This document shows positions 49,051-60,790 of a DNA stretch of 64,000 nt, in pieces (the first letter of the stretch is position 1; the number at the start of each line of letters is the position of its first letter). Both the position numbers and the translations under genes were made by a program. The notes beneath the pieces are model-generated. The model saw only the letters and a list, made by a program, of their open reading frames with translations. It was not told where the DNA came from and did not search any database. The stretch covers positions 420,736 to 484,735 of the forward strand of contig CAWYQB010000365.1 in assembly GCA_963966105.1 (NCBI GenBank), in the 5' to 3' direction. This DNA is from Volucella zonaria. Its lineage: Eukaryota; Arthropoda; Insecta; Diptera; Syrphidae.

Positions 49051-52000
49051 CTATAACTCCTAAACTAGGCGTCTGCGGGGGTCATATTATGCACCAGAAA
49101 AAAGAAAATTCAAAATCTTAAAATGGCTATAACTCCTAAACTAGGCGTCTGCGGGGGTCATATTATGCACCAGAAAAAGAAAATTCAAAATCTTAAAATG
49201 GCTATAACTCCTAAACTAGGCGTCTGCGGGGGTCATATTATGCACCAGAAAAAAGAAAATTCAAAACTTTAAAATCGCTATAACTCCTAAACTAGGCGTC
49301 TGCGGGGGTCATATTATGCACCAGAAAAAAGAAAATTCAAAATCTTAAAATCGCTATAACTCCTAAACTAGGCGTCTGCGGGGGTCATATTATGCACCAG
49401 AAAAAAGAAAATTCAAAATCTTAAAATCGCTATAACTCCTAAACTAGGCGTCTGCGGGGGTCATATTATGCACCAGAAAAAAGAAAATTCAAAATCTTAA
49501 AATGGCTATAACTCCTAAACTAGGCGTCTGCGGGGGTCATATTATGCACCAGAAAAAGAAAATTCAAAACTTTAAAATCGCTATAACTCCTAAACTAGGC
49601 GTCTGCGGGGGTCATCTTATGCACTAGAAAAAGAAAATTCAAAACTTTAAAATCGCTATAACTCCTAAACTAGGCGTCTGCGGGGGTCATATTATGCACC
49701 AGAAAAAAGAAAATTCAAAATCTTAAAATGGCTATAACTCCTAAACTAGGCGTCTGCGGGGGTCATATTATGCACCAGAAAAAAGAAAATTCAAAATCTT
49801 AAAATCGCTATAACTCCTAAACTAGGCGTCTGCGGGGGTCATATTATGCACCAGAAAAAAGAAAATTCAAAATCTTAAAATGGCTATAACTCCTAAACTA
49901 GGCGTCTGCGGGGGTCATATTATGCACCAGAAAAAAGAAAATTCAAAATCTTAAAATGGCTATAACTCCTAAACTAGGCGTCTGCGGGGGTCATATTATG
50001 CACCAGAAAAAAGAAAATTCAAAATCTTAAAATGGCTATAACTCCTAAACTAGGCGTCTGCGGGGGTCATATTATGCACCAGAAAAAAAAATTCAAAATA
50101 TTAAAATGGCTATAACTCCTAAACTAGGCGTCTGCGGGGGTCATATTATGCACCAGAAAAAAGAAAATTCAAAATCTTAAAATGGCTATAACTCCTAAAC
50201 TAGGCGTCTGCGGGGGTCATATTATGCACCAGAAAAAAGAAAATTCAAAACTTTAAAATCGCTATAACTCCTAAACTAGGCGTCTGCGGGGGTCATATTA
50301 TGCACCAGAAAAAAGAAAATTCAAAATCTTAAAATGGCTATAACTCCTAAACTAGGCGTCTGCGGGGGTCATATTATGCACCAGAAAAAAGAAAATTCAA
50401 AATCTTAAAATGGCTATAACTCCTAAACTAGGCGTCTGCGGGGGTCATATTATGCACCAGAAAAAAAAATTCAAAATATTAAAATGGCTATAACTCCTAA
50501 ACTAGGCGTCTGCGGGGGTCATATTATGCACCAGAAAAAAGAAAATTCAAAATCTTAAAATGGCTATAACTCCTAAACTAGGCGTCTGCGGGGGTCATAT
50601 TATGCACCAGAAAAAAGAAAATTCAAAATCTTAAAATGGCTATAACTCCTAAACTAGGCGTCTGCGGGGGTCATATTATGCACCAGAAAAAAAAATTTCA
50701 AAATATTAAAATGGCTATAACTCCTAAACTAGGCATCTGCGGGGGTCATATTATGCACCAGAAAAAAGAAAATTCAAAACTTTAAAATCGCTATAACTCC
50801 TAAACTAGGCGTCTGCGGGGGTCATATTATGCACCAGAAAAAAGAAAATTCAAAATCTTAAAATCGCTATAACTCCTAAACTAGGCGTCTGCGGGGGTCA
50901 TATTATGCACCAGAAAAAAGAAAATTCAAAATCTTAAAATGGCTATAACTCCTAAACTAGGCGTCTGCGGGGGTCATATTATGCACCAGAAAAAAGAAAA
51001 TTCAAAATCTTAAAATGGCTATAACTCCTAAACTAGGCGTCTGCGGGGGTCATATTATGCACCAGAAAAAAGAAAATTCAAAATCTTAAAATGGCTATAA
51101 CTCCTAAACTAGGCGTCTGCGGGGGTCATATTATGCACCAGAAAAAAGAAAATTCAAAATCTTAAAATGGCTATAACTCCTAAACTAGGCGTCTGCGGGG
51201 GTCATATTATGCACCAGAAAAAAGAAAATTCAAAACTTTAAAATCGCTATAACTCCTAAACTAGGCGTCTGCGGGGGTCATATTATGCACCAGAAAAAAG
51301 AAAATTCAAAATCTTAAAATCGCTATAACTCCTAAACTAGGCGTCTGCGGGGGTCATATTATGCACCAGAAAAAAGAAAATTCAAAATCTTAAAATGGCT
51401 ATAACTCCTAAACTAGGCGTCTGCGGGGGTCATATTATGCACCAGAAAAAAGAAAATTCAAAACTTTAAAATCGCTATAACTCCTAAACTAGGCGTCTGC
51501 GGGGGTCATATTATGCACCAGAAAAAAGAAAATTCAAAATCTTAAAATCGCTATAACTCCTAAACTAGGCGTCTGCGGGGGTCATATTATGCACCAGAAA
51601 AAAGAAAATTAAAAAATTTAAAATCGCTATAACTCCTAAACTAGGCGTCTGCGGGGGTCATATTATGCACCAGAAAAAAGAAAATTCAAAATCTTAAAAT
51701 GGCTATAACTCCTAAACTAGGCGTCTGCGGGGGTCATATTATGCACCAGAAAAAAGAAAATTCAAAATCTTAAAATGGCTATAACTCCTAAACTAGGCGT
51801 CTGCGGGGGTCATATTATGCACCAGAAAAAAGAAAATTCAAAACTTTAAAATCGCTATAACTCCTAAACTAGGCGTCTGCGGGGGTCATATTATGCACCA
51901 GAAAAAAGAAAATTCAAAATCTTAAAATCGCTATAACTCCTAAACTAGGCGTCTGCGGGGGTCATATTATGCACCAGAAAAAAGAAAATTCAAAATCTTA

Positions 52001-53049
52001 AAATGGCTATAACTCCTAAACTAGGCGTCTGCGGGGGTCATATTATGCACCAGAAAAAAGAAAATTCAAAACTTTAAAATCGCTATAACTCCTAAACTAG
52101 GCGTCTGCGGGGGTCATATTATGCACCAGAAAAAAGAAAATTCAAAATCTTAAAATCGCTATAACTCCTAAACTAGGCGTCTGCGGGGGTCATATTATGC
52201 ACCAGAAAAAAGAAAATTCAAAATCTTAAAATGGCTATAACTCCTAAACTAGGCGTCTGCGGGGGTCATATTATGCACCAGAAAAAAAAATTCAAAATAT
52301 TAAAATGGCTATAACTCCTAAACTAGGCGTCTGCGGGGGTCATATTATGCACCAGAAAAAAGAAAATTCAAAACTTTAAAATCGCTATAACTCCTAAACT
52401 AGGCGTCTGCGGGGGTCATATTATGCACCAGAAAAAAGAAAATTCAAAATCTTAAAATCGCTATAACTCCTAAACTAGGCGTCTGCGGGGGTCATATTAT
52501 GCACCAGAAAAAAGAAAATTCAAAATCTTAAAATGGCTATAACTCCTAAACTAGGCGTCTGCGGGGGTCATATTATGCACCAGAAAAAAGAAAATTCAAA
52601 ATCTTAAAATGGCTATAACTCCTAAACTAGGCGTCTGCGGGGGTCATATTATGCACCAGAAAAAAGAAAATTCAAAACTTTAAAATCGCTATAACTCCTA
52701 AACTAGGCGTCTGCGGGGGTCATATTATGCACCAGAAAAAAGAAAATTCAAAATCTTAAAATCGCTATAACTCCTAAACTAGGCGTCTGCGGGGGTCATA
52801 TTATGCACCAGAAAAAAGAAAATTCGAAATCTTAAAATGGCTATAACTCCTAAACTAGGCGTCTGCGGGGGCATATTATGCACCAGAAAAAAGAAAATTC
52901 AAAATCTTAAAATGGCTATAACTCCTAAACTAGGCGTCTGCGGGGGTCATATTATGCACCAGAAAAAAGAAAATTCAAAACTTTAAAATCGCTATAACTC
53001 CTAAACTAGGCGTCTGCGGGGGTCATATTATGCACCAGAAAAAAGAAAA
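49051..53049 (+). repeat. A/B/D/C monomers with scattered one-base indels
   Basis: Largely class A, B and D. Length variants include 75-bp monomers with A5-G-A4 (49,171, 49,553, 49,627), TATTAAATGG near 49,041, and loss of T in GGGGGCATATT (52,871). GTCATCTTATGCACTAG at 49,611 reappears at 53,552 and 58,555. One TTAAAAAATTTA monomer is near 51,610. No single long block copy was established. Confidence 0.72.
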
Positions 53050-54165
53050 TTCAAAATCTTAAAATCGCTATAACTCCTAAACTAGGCGTCTGCGGGGGTC
53101 ATATTATGCACCAGAAAAAAGAAAATTCAAAATCTTAAAATGGCTATAACTCCTAAACTAGGCGTCTGCGGGGGTGATATTATGCACCAGAAAAAAGAAA
53201 ATTCAAAATCTTAAAATCGCTATAACTCCTAAACTAGGCGTCTGCGGGGGTCATATTATGCACCAGAAAAAAGAAAATTCAAAATCTTAAAATGGCTATA
53301 ACTCCTAAACTAGGCGTCTGCGGGGGTCATATTATGCACCAGAAAAAAAAATTCAAAATATTAAAATGGCTATAACTCCTAAACTAGGCGTCTGCGGGGG
53401 TCATATTATGCACCAGAAAAAAGAAAATTCAAAATCTTAAAATGGCTATAACTCCTAAACTAGGCGTCTGCGGGGGTCATATTATGCACCAGAAAAAAGA
53501 AAATTCAAAACTTTAAAATCGCTATAACTCCTAAACTAGGCGTCTGCGGGGGTCATCTTATGCACTAGAAAAAAGAAAATTCAAAACTTTAAAATCGCTA
53601 TAACTCCTAAACTAGGCGTCTGCGGGGGTCATATTATGCACCAGAAAAAAGAAAATTCAAAATCTTAAAATGGCTATAACTCCTAAACTAGGCGTCTGCG
53701 GGGGTCATATTATGCACCAGAAAAAAGAAAATTCAAAATCTTAAAATGGCTATAACTCCTAAACTAGGCGTCTGCGGGGGTCATATTATGCACCAGAAAA
53801 AAGAAAATTAAAAAATTTAAAATCGCTATAACTCCTAAACTAGGCGTCTGCGGGGGTCATATTATGCACCAGAAAAAAGAAAATTCAAAATCTTAAAATG
53901 GCTATAACTCCTAAACTAGGCGTCTGCGGCAGTCATATTATGCACCAGAAAAAAAAAATTCAAAATCTTAAAATGGCTATAACTCCTAAACTAGGCGTCT
54001 GCGGGGGTCATATTATGCACCAGAAAAAAGAAAATTCAAAATCTTAAAATGGCTATAACTCCTAAACTAGGAGTCTGCGGGGGTCATATTATGCACCAGA
54101 AAAAAAAACTCAAAATATTAAAATGGCTATAACTCCTAAACTAGGCGTCTGCGGGGGTCATATTA
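53050..54165 (+). repeat. Block Z, copy 1 (~1.1 kb)
   Basis: D, A(GGGGTGATATT at 53,172), D, A, C, A, B, B(GTCATCTTATGCACTAG), A, A, TTAAAAAATTTA monomer, A(GCGGCAG at 53,926), sA, A(CTAGGAG), C(AAAACTCAAAATATT). The same order is at 58,050-59,165 with offset 5,003, checked at GTGATATT, CATCTTATG and GCGGCAG. Flanking monomers differ on both sides. Confidence 0.88.
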
Positions 54166-55614
54166 TGCACCAGAAAAAAGAAAATTCAAAATCTTAAAAT
54201 CGCTATAACTCCTAAACTAGGCGTCTGCGGGGGTCATATTATGCACCAGAAAAAAGAAAATTCAAAATCTTAAAATGGCTATAACTCCTAAACTAGGCGT
54301 CTGCGGGGGTCATATTATGCACCAGAAAAAAGAAAATTCAAAATCTTAAAATGGCTATAACTCCTAAACTAGGCGTCTGCGGGGGTCATATTATGCACCA
54401 GAAAAAAGAAAATTCAAAACTTTAAAATCGCTATAACTCCTAAACTAGGCGTCTGCGGGGGTCATATTATGCACCAGAAAAAAGAAAATTCAAAATCTTA
54501 AAATGGCTATAACTCCTAAACTAGGCGTCTGCGGGGGTCATATTATGCACTAGAAAAAAGAAAATTCAGACTCTTAAAATGGCTATAACTCCTAAACTAG
54601 GCGTCTGCGGGGGTCATATTATGCACCAGAAAAAATAAAATTCAAAACTTTAAAATCGCTATAACTCCTAAACTAGGCGTCTGCGGGGGTCATATTATGC
54701 ACCAGAAAAAAGAAAATTCAAAATCTTAAAATGGCTATAACTCCTAAACTAGGCGTCTGCGGGGGTCATATTATGCACTAGAAAAAAGAAAATTCAGAAT
54801 CTTAAAATGGCTATAACTCCTAAACTAGGCGTCTGCGGGGGTCATATTATGCACCAGAAAAAATAAAATTCAAAACTTTAAAATCGCTATAACTCCTAAA
54901 CTAGGCGTCTGCGGGGGTCATATTATGCACCAGAAAAAAGAAAATTCAAAATCTTAAAATCGCTATAACTCCTAAACTAGGCGTCTGCGGGGGTCATATT
55001 ATGCACCAGAAAAAAGAAAATTCAAAATCTTAAAATGGCTATAACTCCTAAACTAGGCGTCTGCGGGGGTCATATTATGCACCAGAAAAAAGAAAATTCA
55101 AAATCTTAAAATGGCTATAACTCCTAAACTATTCGTCTGCGGGGGTCATATTATGCACCAGAAAAAAGAAAATTCAAAATCTTAAAATGGCTATAACTCC
55201 TAAACTAGGCGTCTGCGGGGGTCATATTATGCACCAGAAAAAAGAAAATTCAAAATCTTAAAATGGCTATAACTCCTAAACTAGGCGTCTGCGGGGGTCA
55301 TATTATGCACCAGAAAAAAGAAAATTCAAAACTTTAAAATCGCTATAACTCCTAAACTAGGCGTCTGCGGGGGTCATATTATGCACCAGAAAAAAGAAAA
55401 TTCAAAATCTTAAAATGGCTATAACTCCTAAACTAGGCGTCTGCGGGGGTCATATTATGCACCAGAAAAAGAAAATTCAAAATCTTAAAATCGCTATAAC
55501 TCCTAAACTAGGCGTCTGCGGGGGTCATATTATGCACCAGAAAAAAGAAAATTCAAAATCTTAAATGGCTATAACTCCTAAACTAGGCGTCTGCGGGGGT
55601 CATATTATGCACCA
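54166..55614 (+). repeat. GCACTAG/AAATAAAA segment
   Basis: GCACTAG monomers at 54,547 (with TTCAGACTC) and 54,775, each followed by an AAATAAAATTC class B monomer; copies of both are found at 56,441 and 56,669 (+1,894). CTATTCG recurs near 55,132. Two length variants near 55,465 (A5-G-A4) and 55,563 (CTTAAATGG) come just before block W's later copy. Confidence 0.8.
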
Positions 55615-57198
55615 GAAAAAAGAAAATTCAAAACTTTAAAATCGCTATAACTCCTAAACTAGGCGTCTGCGGGGGTCATATTATGCACCAGAATAAAGAA
55701 AATTCAAAATCTTAAAATCGCTATAACTCCTAAACTAGGCGTCTGCGGGGGTCATATTATGCACCAGAAAAAAGAAAATTAAAAAATTTAAAATCGCTAT
55801 AACTCCTAAACTAGGCGTCTGCGGGGGTCATATTATGCACCAGAAAAAAGAAAATTCAAAATCTTAAAATGGCTATAACTCCTAAACTAGGCGTCTGCGG
55901 CAGTCATATTATGCACCAGAAAAAAAAATTCAAAATCTTAAAATGGCTATAACTCCTAAACTAGGCGTCTGCGGGGGTCATATTATGCACCAGAAAAAGA
56001 AAATTCAAAATCTTAAAATGGCTATAACTCCTAAACTAGGAGTCTGCGGGGGTCATATTATGCACCAGAAAAAAAAAATTCAAAATATTAAAATGGCTAT
56101 AACTCCTAAACTAGGCGTCTGCGGGGGTCATATTATGCACCAGAAAAAAGAAAATTCAAAATCTTAAAATGGCTATAACTCCTAAACTAGGCGTCTGCGG
56201 GGGTCATATTATGCACCAGAAAAAAGAAAATTCAAAATCTTAAAATGGCTATAACTCCTAAACTAGGCGTCTGCGGGGGTCATATTATGCACCAGAAAAA
56301 AGAAAATTCAAAACTTTAAAATCGCTATAACTCCTAAACTAGGCGTCTGCGGGGGTCATATTATGCACCAGAAAAAAGAAAATTCAAAATCTTAAAATGG
56401 CTATAACTCCTAAACTAGGCGTCTGCGGGGGTCATATTATGCACTAGAAAAAAGAAAATTCAGAATCTTAAAATGGCTATAACTCCTAAACTAGGCGTCT
56501 GCGGGGGTCATATTATGCACCAGAAAAAATAAAATTCAAAACTTTAAAATCGCTATAACTCCTAAACTAGGCATCTGCGGGGGTCATATTATGCACCAGA
56601 AAAAAGAAAATTCAAAATCTTAAAATGGCTATAACTCCTAAACTAGGCGTCTGCGGGGGTCATATTATGCACTAGAAAAAAGAAAATTCAGAATCTTAAA
56701 ATGGCTATAACTCCTAAACTAGGCGTCTGCGGGGGTCATATTATGCACCAGAAAAAAGAAAATTCAAAATCTTAAAATGGCTGTAACTCCTAAACTAGGA
56801 GTCTGCGGGGGTCATATTATGCACCAGAAAAAAAAATTCAAAATATTAAAATGGCTATAACTCCTAAACTAGGCGTCTGCGGGGGTCATATTATGCACCA
56901 GAAAAAAGAAAATTCAAAATCTTAAAATGGCTATAACTCCTAAACTAGGCGTCTGCGGGGGTCATATTATGCACCAGAAAAAAGAAAATTCAAAATCTTA
57001 AAATGGCTATAACTCCTAAACTAGGCGTCTGCGGGGGTCATATTATGCACCAGAAAAAAGAAAATTCAAAACTTTAAAATCGCTATAACTCCTAAACTAG
57101 GCGTCTGCGGGGGTCATATTATGCACCAGAAAAAAGAAAATTCAAAATCTTAAAATGGCTATAACTCCTAAACTAGGCGTCTGCGGGGGTCATATTAT
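55615..57198 (+). repeat. Block W later copy plus duplicated GCACTAG segment
   Basis: AGAATAAAG (55,691), TTAAAAAATTTA, GCGGCAG (55,897) and sA match 44,391-44,720 at +11,222. From GCGGCAG onward the order sA, A, C, A, A, B, A, GCACTAG matches 45,433-45,977 at +10,464. Three successive 75-bp periods (55,943-56,167) create the only longer open frame in the window. GCACTAG monomers are at 56,441 and 56,669. The monomer at about 56,770 has CTGTAACTCC and CTAGGAG. Confidence 0.83.
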
Positions 57199-58049
57199 GC
57201 ACTAGAAAAAAGAAAATTCAGAATCTTAAAATGGCTATAACTCCTAAACTAGGCGTCTGCGGGGGTCATATTATGCACCAGAAAAAATAAAATTCAAAAC
57301 TTTAAAATCGCTATAACTCCTAAACTAGGCGTCTGCGGGGGTCATATTATGCACCAGAAAAAAGAAAATTCAAAATCTTAAAATGGCTATAACTCCTAAA
57401 CTAGGCGTCTGCGGGGGTCATATTATGCACTAGAAAAAAGAAAATTCAGAATCTTAAAATGGCTATAACTCATAAACTAGGCGTCTGCGGGGGTCATATT
57501 ATGCACCAGAAAAAATAAAATTCAAAACTTTAAAATCGCTATAACTCCTAAACTAGGCGTCTGCGGGGGTCATATTATGCACCAGAAAAAAGAAAATTCA
57601 AAATCTTAAAATCGCTATAACTCCTAAACTAGGCGTCTGCGGGGGTCATATTATGCACCAGAAAAAAGAAAATTCAAAATCTTAAAATGGCTATAACTCC
57701 TAAACTAGGCGTCTGCGGGGGTCATATTATGCACCAGAAAAAAGAAAATTCAAAATCTTAAAATGGCTATAACTCCTAAACTAGGCGTCTGCGGGGGTCA
57801 TATTATGCACCAGAAAAAAGAAAATTCAAAATCTTAAAATGGCTATAACTCCTAAACTAGGCGTCTGCGGGGGTCATATTATGCACCAGAAAAAAGAAAA
57901 TTCAAAATCTTAAAATGGCTATAACTCCTAAACTAGGCGTCTGCGTGGGTCATATTATGCACCAGAAAAAAGAAAATTCAAAATCTTAAAATGGCTATAA
58001 CTCCTAAACTAGGCGTCTGCGGGGGTCATATTATGCACCAGAAAAAAGA
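57199..58049 (+). repeat. Block X, third copy
   Basis: A(GCACTAG 57,199), B(AAATAAAA), A, A(GCACTAG 57,427, CTCATAAAC 57,470), B(AAATAAAA), D, A, A, A, A(GCGTGGG 57,944). The rare CTCATAAAC change occurs only in this block and its two copies at 45,977-47,495, so common descent is clear. GCGTGGG is otherwise typical of 18-29 kb and appears again at 59,228. Confidence 0.87.
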
Positions 58050-59165
58050 AAATTCAAAATCTTAAAATCGCTATAACTCCTAAACTAGGCGTCTGCGGGG
58101 GTCATATTATGCACCAGAAAAAAGAAAATTCAAAATCTTAAAATGGCTATAACTCCTAAACTAGGCGTCTGCGGGGGTGATATTATGCACCAGAAAAAAG
58201 AAAATTCAAAATCTTAAAATCGCTATAACTCCTAAACTAGGCGTCTGCGGGGGTCATATTATGCACCAGAAAAAAGAAAATTCAAAATCTTAAAATGGCT
58301 ATAACTCCTAAACTAGGCGTCTGCGGGGGTCATATTATGCACCAGAAAAAAAAATTCAAAATATTAAAATGGCTATAACTCCTAAACTAGGCGTCTGCGG
58401 GGGTCATATTATGCACCAGAAAAAAGAAAATTCAAAATCTTAAAATGGCTATAACTCCTAAACTAGGCGTCTGCGGGGGTCATATTATGCACCAGAAAAA
58501 AGAAAATTCAAAACTTTAAAATCGCTATAACTCCTAAACTAGGCGTCTGCGGGGGTCATCTTATGCACTAGAAAAAAGAAAATTCAAAACTTTAAAATCG
58601 CTATAACTCCTAAACTAGGCGTCTGCGGGGGTCATATTATGCACCAGAAAAAAGAAAATTCAAAATCTTAAAATGGCTATAACTCCTAAACTAGGCGTCT
58701 GCGGGGGTCATATTATGCACCAGAAAAAAGAAAATTCAAAATCTTAAAATGGCTATAACTCCTAAACTAGGCGTCTGCGGGGGTCATATTATGCACCAGA
58801 AAAAAGAAAATTAAAAATTTAAAATCGCTATAACTCCTAAACTAGGCGTCTGCGGGGGTCATATTATGCACCAGAAAAAAGAAAATTCAAAATCTTAAAA
58901 TGGCTATAACTCCTAAACTAGGCGTCTGCGGCAGTCATATTATGCACCAGAAAAAAAAATTCAAAATCTTAAAATGGCTATAACTCCTAAACTAGGCGTC
59001 TGCGGGGGTCATATTATGCACCAGAAAAAAGAAAATTCAAAATCTTAAAATGGCTATAACTCCTAAACTAGGAGTCTGCGGGGGTCATATTATGCACCAG
59101 AAAAAAAAACTCAAATATTAAAATGGCTATAACTCCTAAACTAGGCGTCTGCGGGGGTCATATTA
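58050..59165 (+). repeat. Block Z, copy 2
   Basis: Copy of 53,050-54,165 at about +5,003. The TTAAAAAATTTA monomer has lost one A (TTAAAAATTTAAAA near 58,811), and the final C monomer has lost one A (CTCAAATATT near 59,110), so small deletions have accumulated since the copy. Confidence 0.87.
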
Positions 59166-60790
59166 TGCACCAGAAAAAAGAAAATTCAAAATCTTAAAAT
59201 GGCTATAACTCCTAAACTAGGCGTCTGCGTGGGTCATATTATGCACCAGAAAAAAGAAAATTCAAAATCTTAAAATGGCTATAACTCCTAAACTAGGCGT
59301 CTGCGGGGGTCATATTATGCACCAGAAAAAAGAAAATTCAAAATCTTAAAATCGCTATAACTCCTAAACTAGGCGTCTGCGGGGGTCATATTATGCACCA
59401 GAAAAAAGAAAATTCAAAATCTTAAAATGGCTATAACTCCTAAACTAGGCGTCTGCGGGGGTCATATTATGCACCAGAAAAAAGAAAATTCAAAACTTTA
59501 AAATCGCTATAACTCCTAAACTAGGCGTCTGCGGGGGTCATATTATGCACCAGAAAAAAGAAAAATCAAAATCTTAAAATCGCTATAACTCCTAAACTAG
59601 GCGTCTGCGGGGGTCATATTATGCACCAGAAAAAAGAAAATTCAAAACTTTAAAATCGCTATAACTCCTAAACTAGGCGTCTGCGGGGGTCATATTATGC
59701 ACCTAGAAAAAAGAAAATTCAGAATCTTAAAATGGCTATAACTCCTAAACTAGGCGTCTGCGGGGGTCATATTATGCACCAGAAAAAATAAAATTCAAAA
59801 CTTTAAAATCGCTATAACTCCTAAACTAGGCGTCTGCGCGGGGGTCATATTATGCACCAGAAAAAAGAAAATTCAAAATCTTAAAATGGCTATAACTCCT
59901 AAACTAGGCGTCTGCGGGGGTCATATTATGCACTAGAAAAAAGAAAATTCAGAATCTTAAAATGGCTATAACTCCTAAACTAGGCGTCTGCGGGGGTCAT
60001 ATTATGCACCAGAAAAAATAAAATTCAAAACTTTAAAATCGCTATAACTCCTAAACTAGGCGTCTGCGGGGGTCATATTATGCACCAGAAAAAAAAAATT
60101 CAAAATCTTAAAATCGCTATAACTCCTAAACTAGGCGTCTGCGGGGGTCATATTATGCACCAGAAAAAAGAAAATTCAAAATCTTAAAATGGCTATAACT
60201 CCTAAACTAGGCGTCTGCGGGGGTCATATTATGCACCAGAAAAAAGAAAATTCAAAATCTTAAAATGGCTATAACTCCTAAACTAGGCGTCTGCGGGGGT
60301 CATATTATGCACCAGAAAAAAGAAAATTCAAAATCTTAAAATGGCTATAACTCCTAAACTAGGCGTCTGCGGGGGTCATATTATGCACCAGAAAAAAGAA
60401 AATTCAAAATCTTAAAATGGCTATAACTCCTAAACTAGGCGTCTGCGGGGGTCATATTATGCACCAGAAAAAAAAAATTCAAAATATTAAAATGGCTATA
60501 ACTCCTAAACTAGGCGTCTGCGGGGGTCATATTATGCACCAGAAAAAAGAAAATTCAAAATCTTAAAATGGCTATAACTCCTAAACTAGGCGTCTGCGGG
60601 GGTCATATTATGCACCAGAAAAAAGAAAATTCAAAATCTTAAAATCGCTATAACTCCTAAACTAGGCGTCTGCGGGGGTCATATTATGCACCAGAAAAAA
60701 GAAAATTCAAAATCTTAAAATGGCTATAACTCCTAAACTAGGCGTCTGCGGGGGTCATATTATGCACCAGAAAAAGAAAATTCAAAATCT
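59166..60790 (+). repeat. Block Y, copy 2, with flanking A monomers
   Basis: From about 59,490: AAAGAAAAATC (59,560), B, A with an extra C (GCACCTAG near 59,701; TTCAGAATC), B(AAATAAAA) with an extra GC (CTGCGCGGGGGTC near 59,836), A, A(GCACTAG), B(AAATAAAA), D with a 10-base A run (60,082), then A monomers, matching 47,740-49,050. A GCGTGGG monomer lies at 59,228. Confidence 0.85.

Noticed and set aside
55943..56167. 74-codon open reading frame beginning ATGGCTATAACT
   Set aside because: It is pure satellite, three 75-bp periods translated, with no initiation context, no flanking gene signals and immediate stops in the neighbouring 76-bp monomers. Not reported as a gene.
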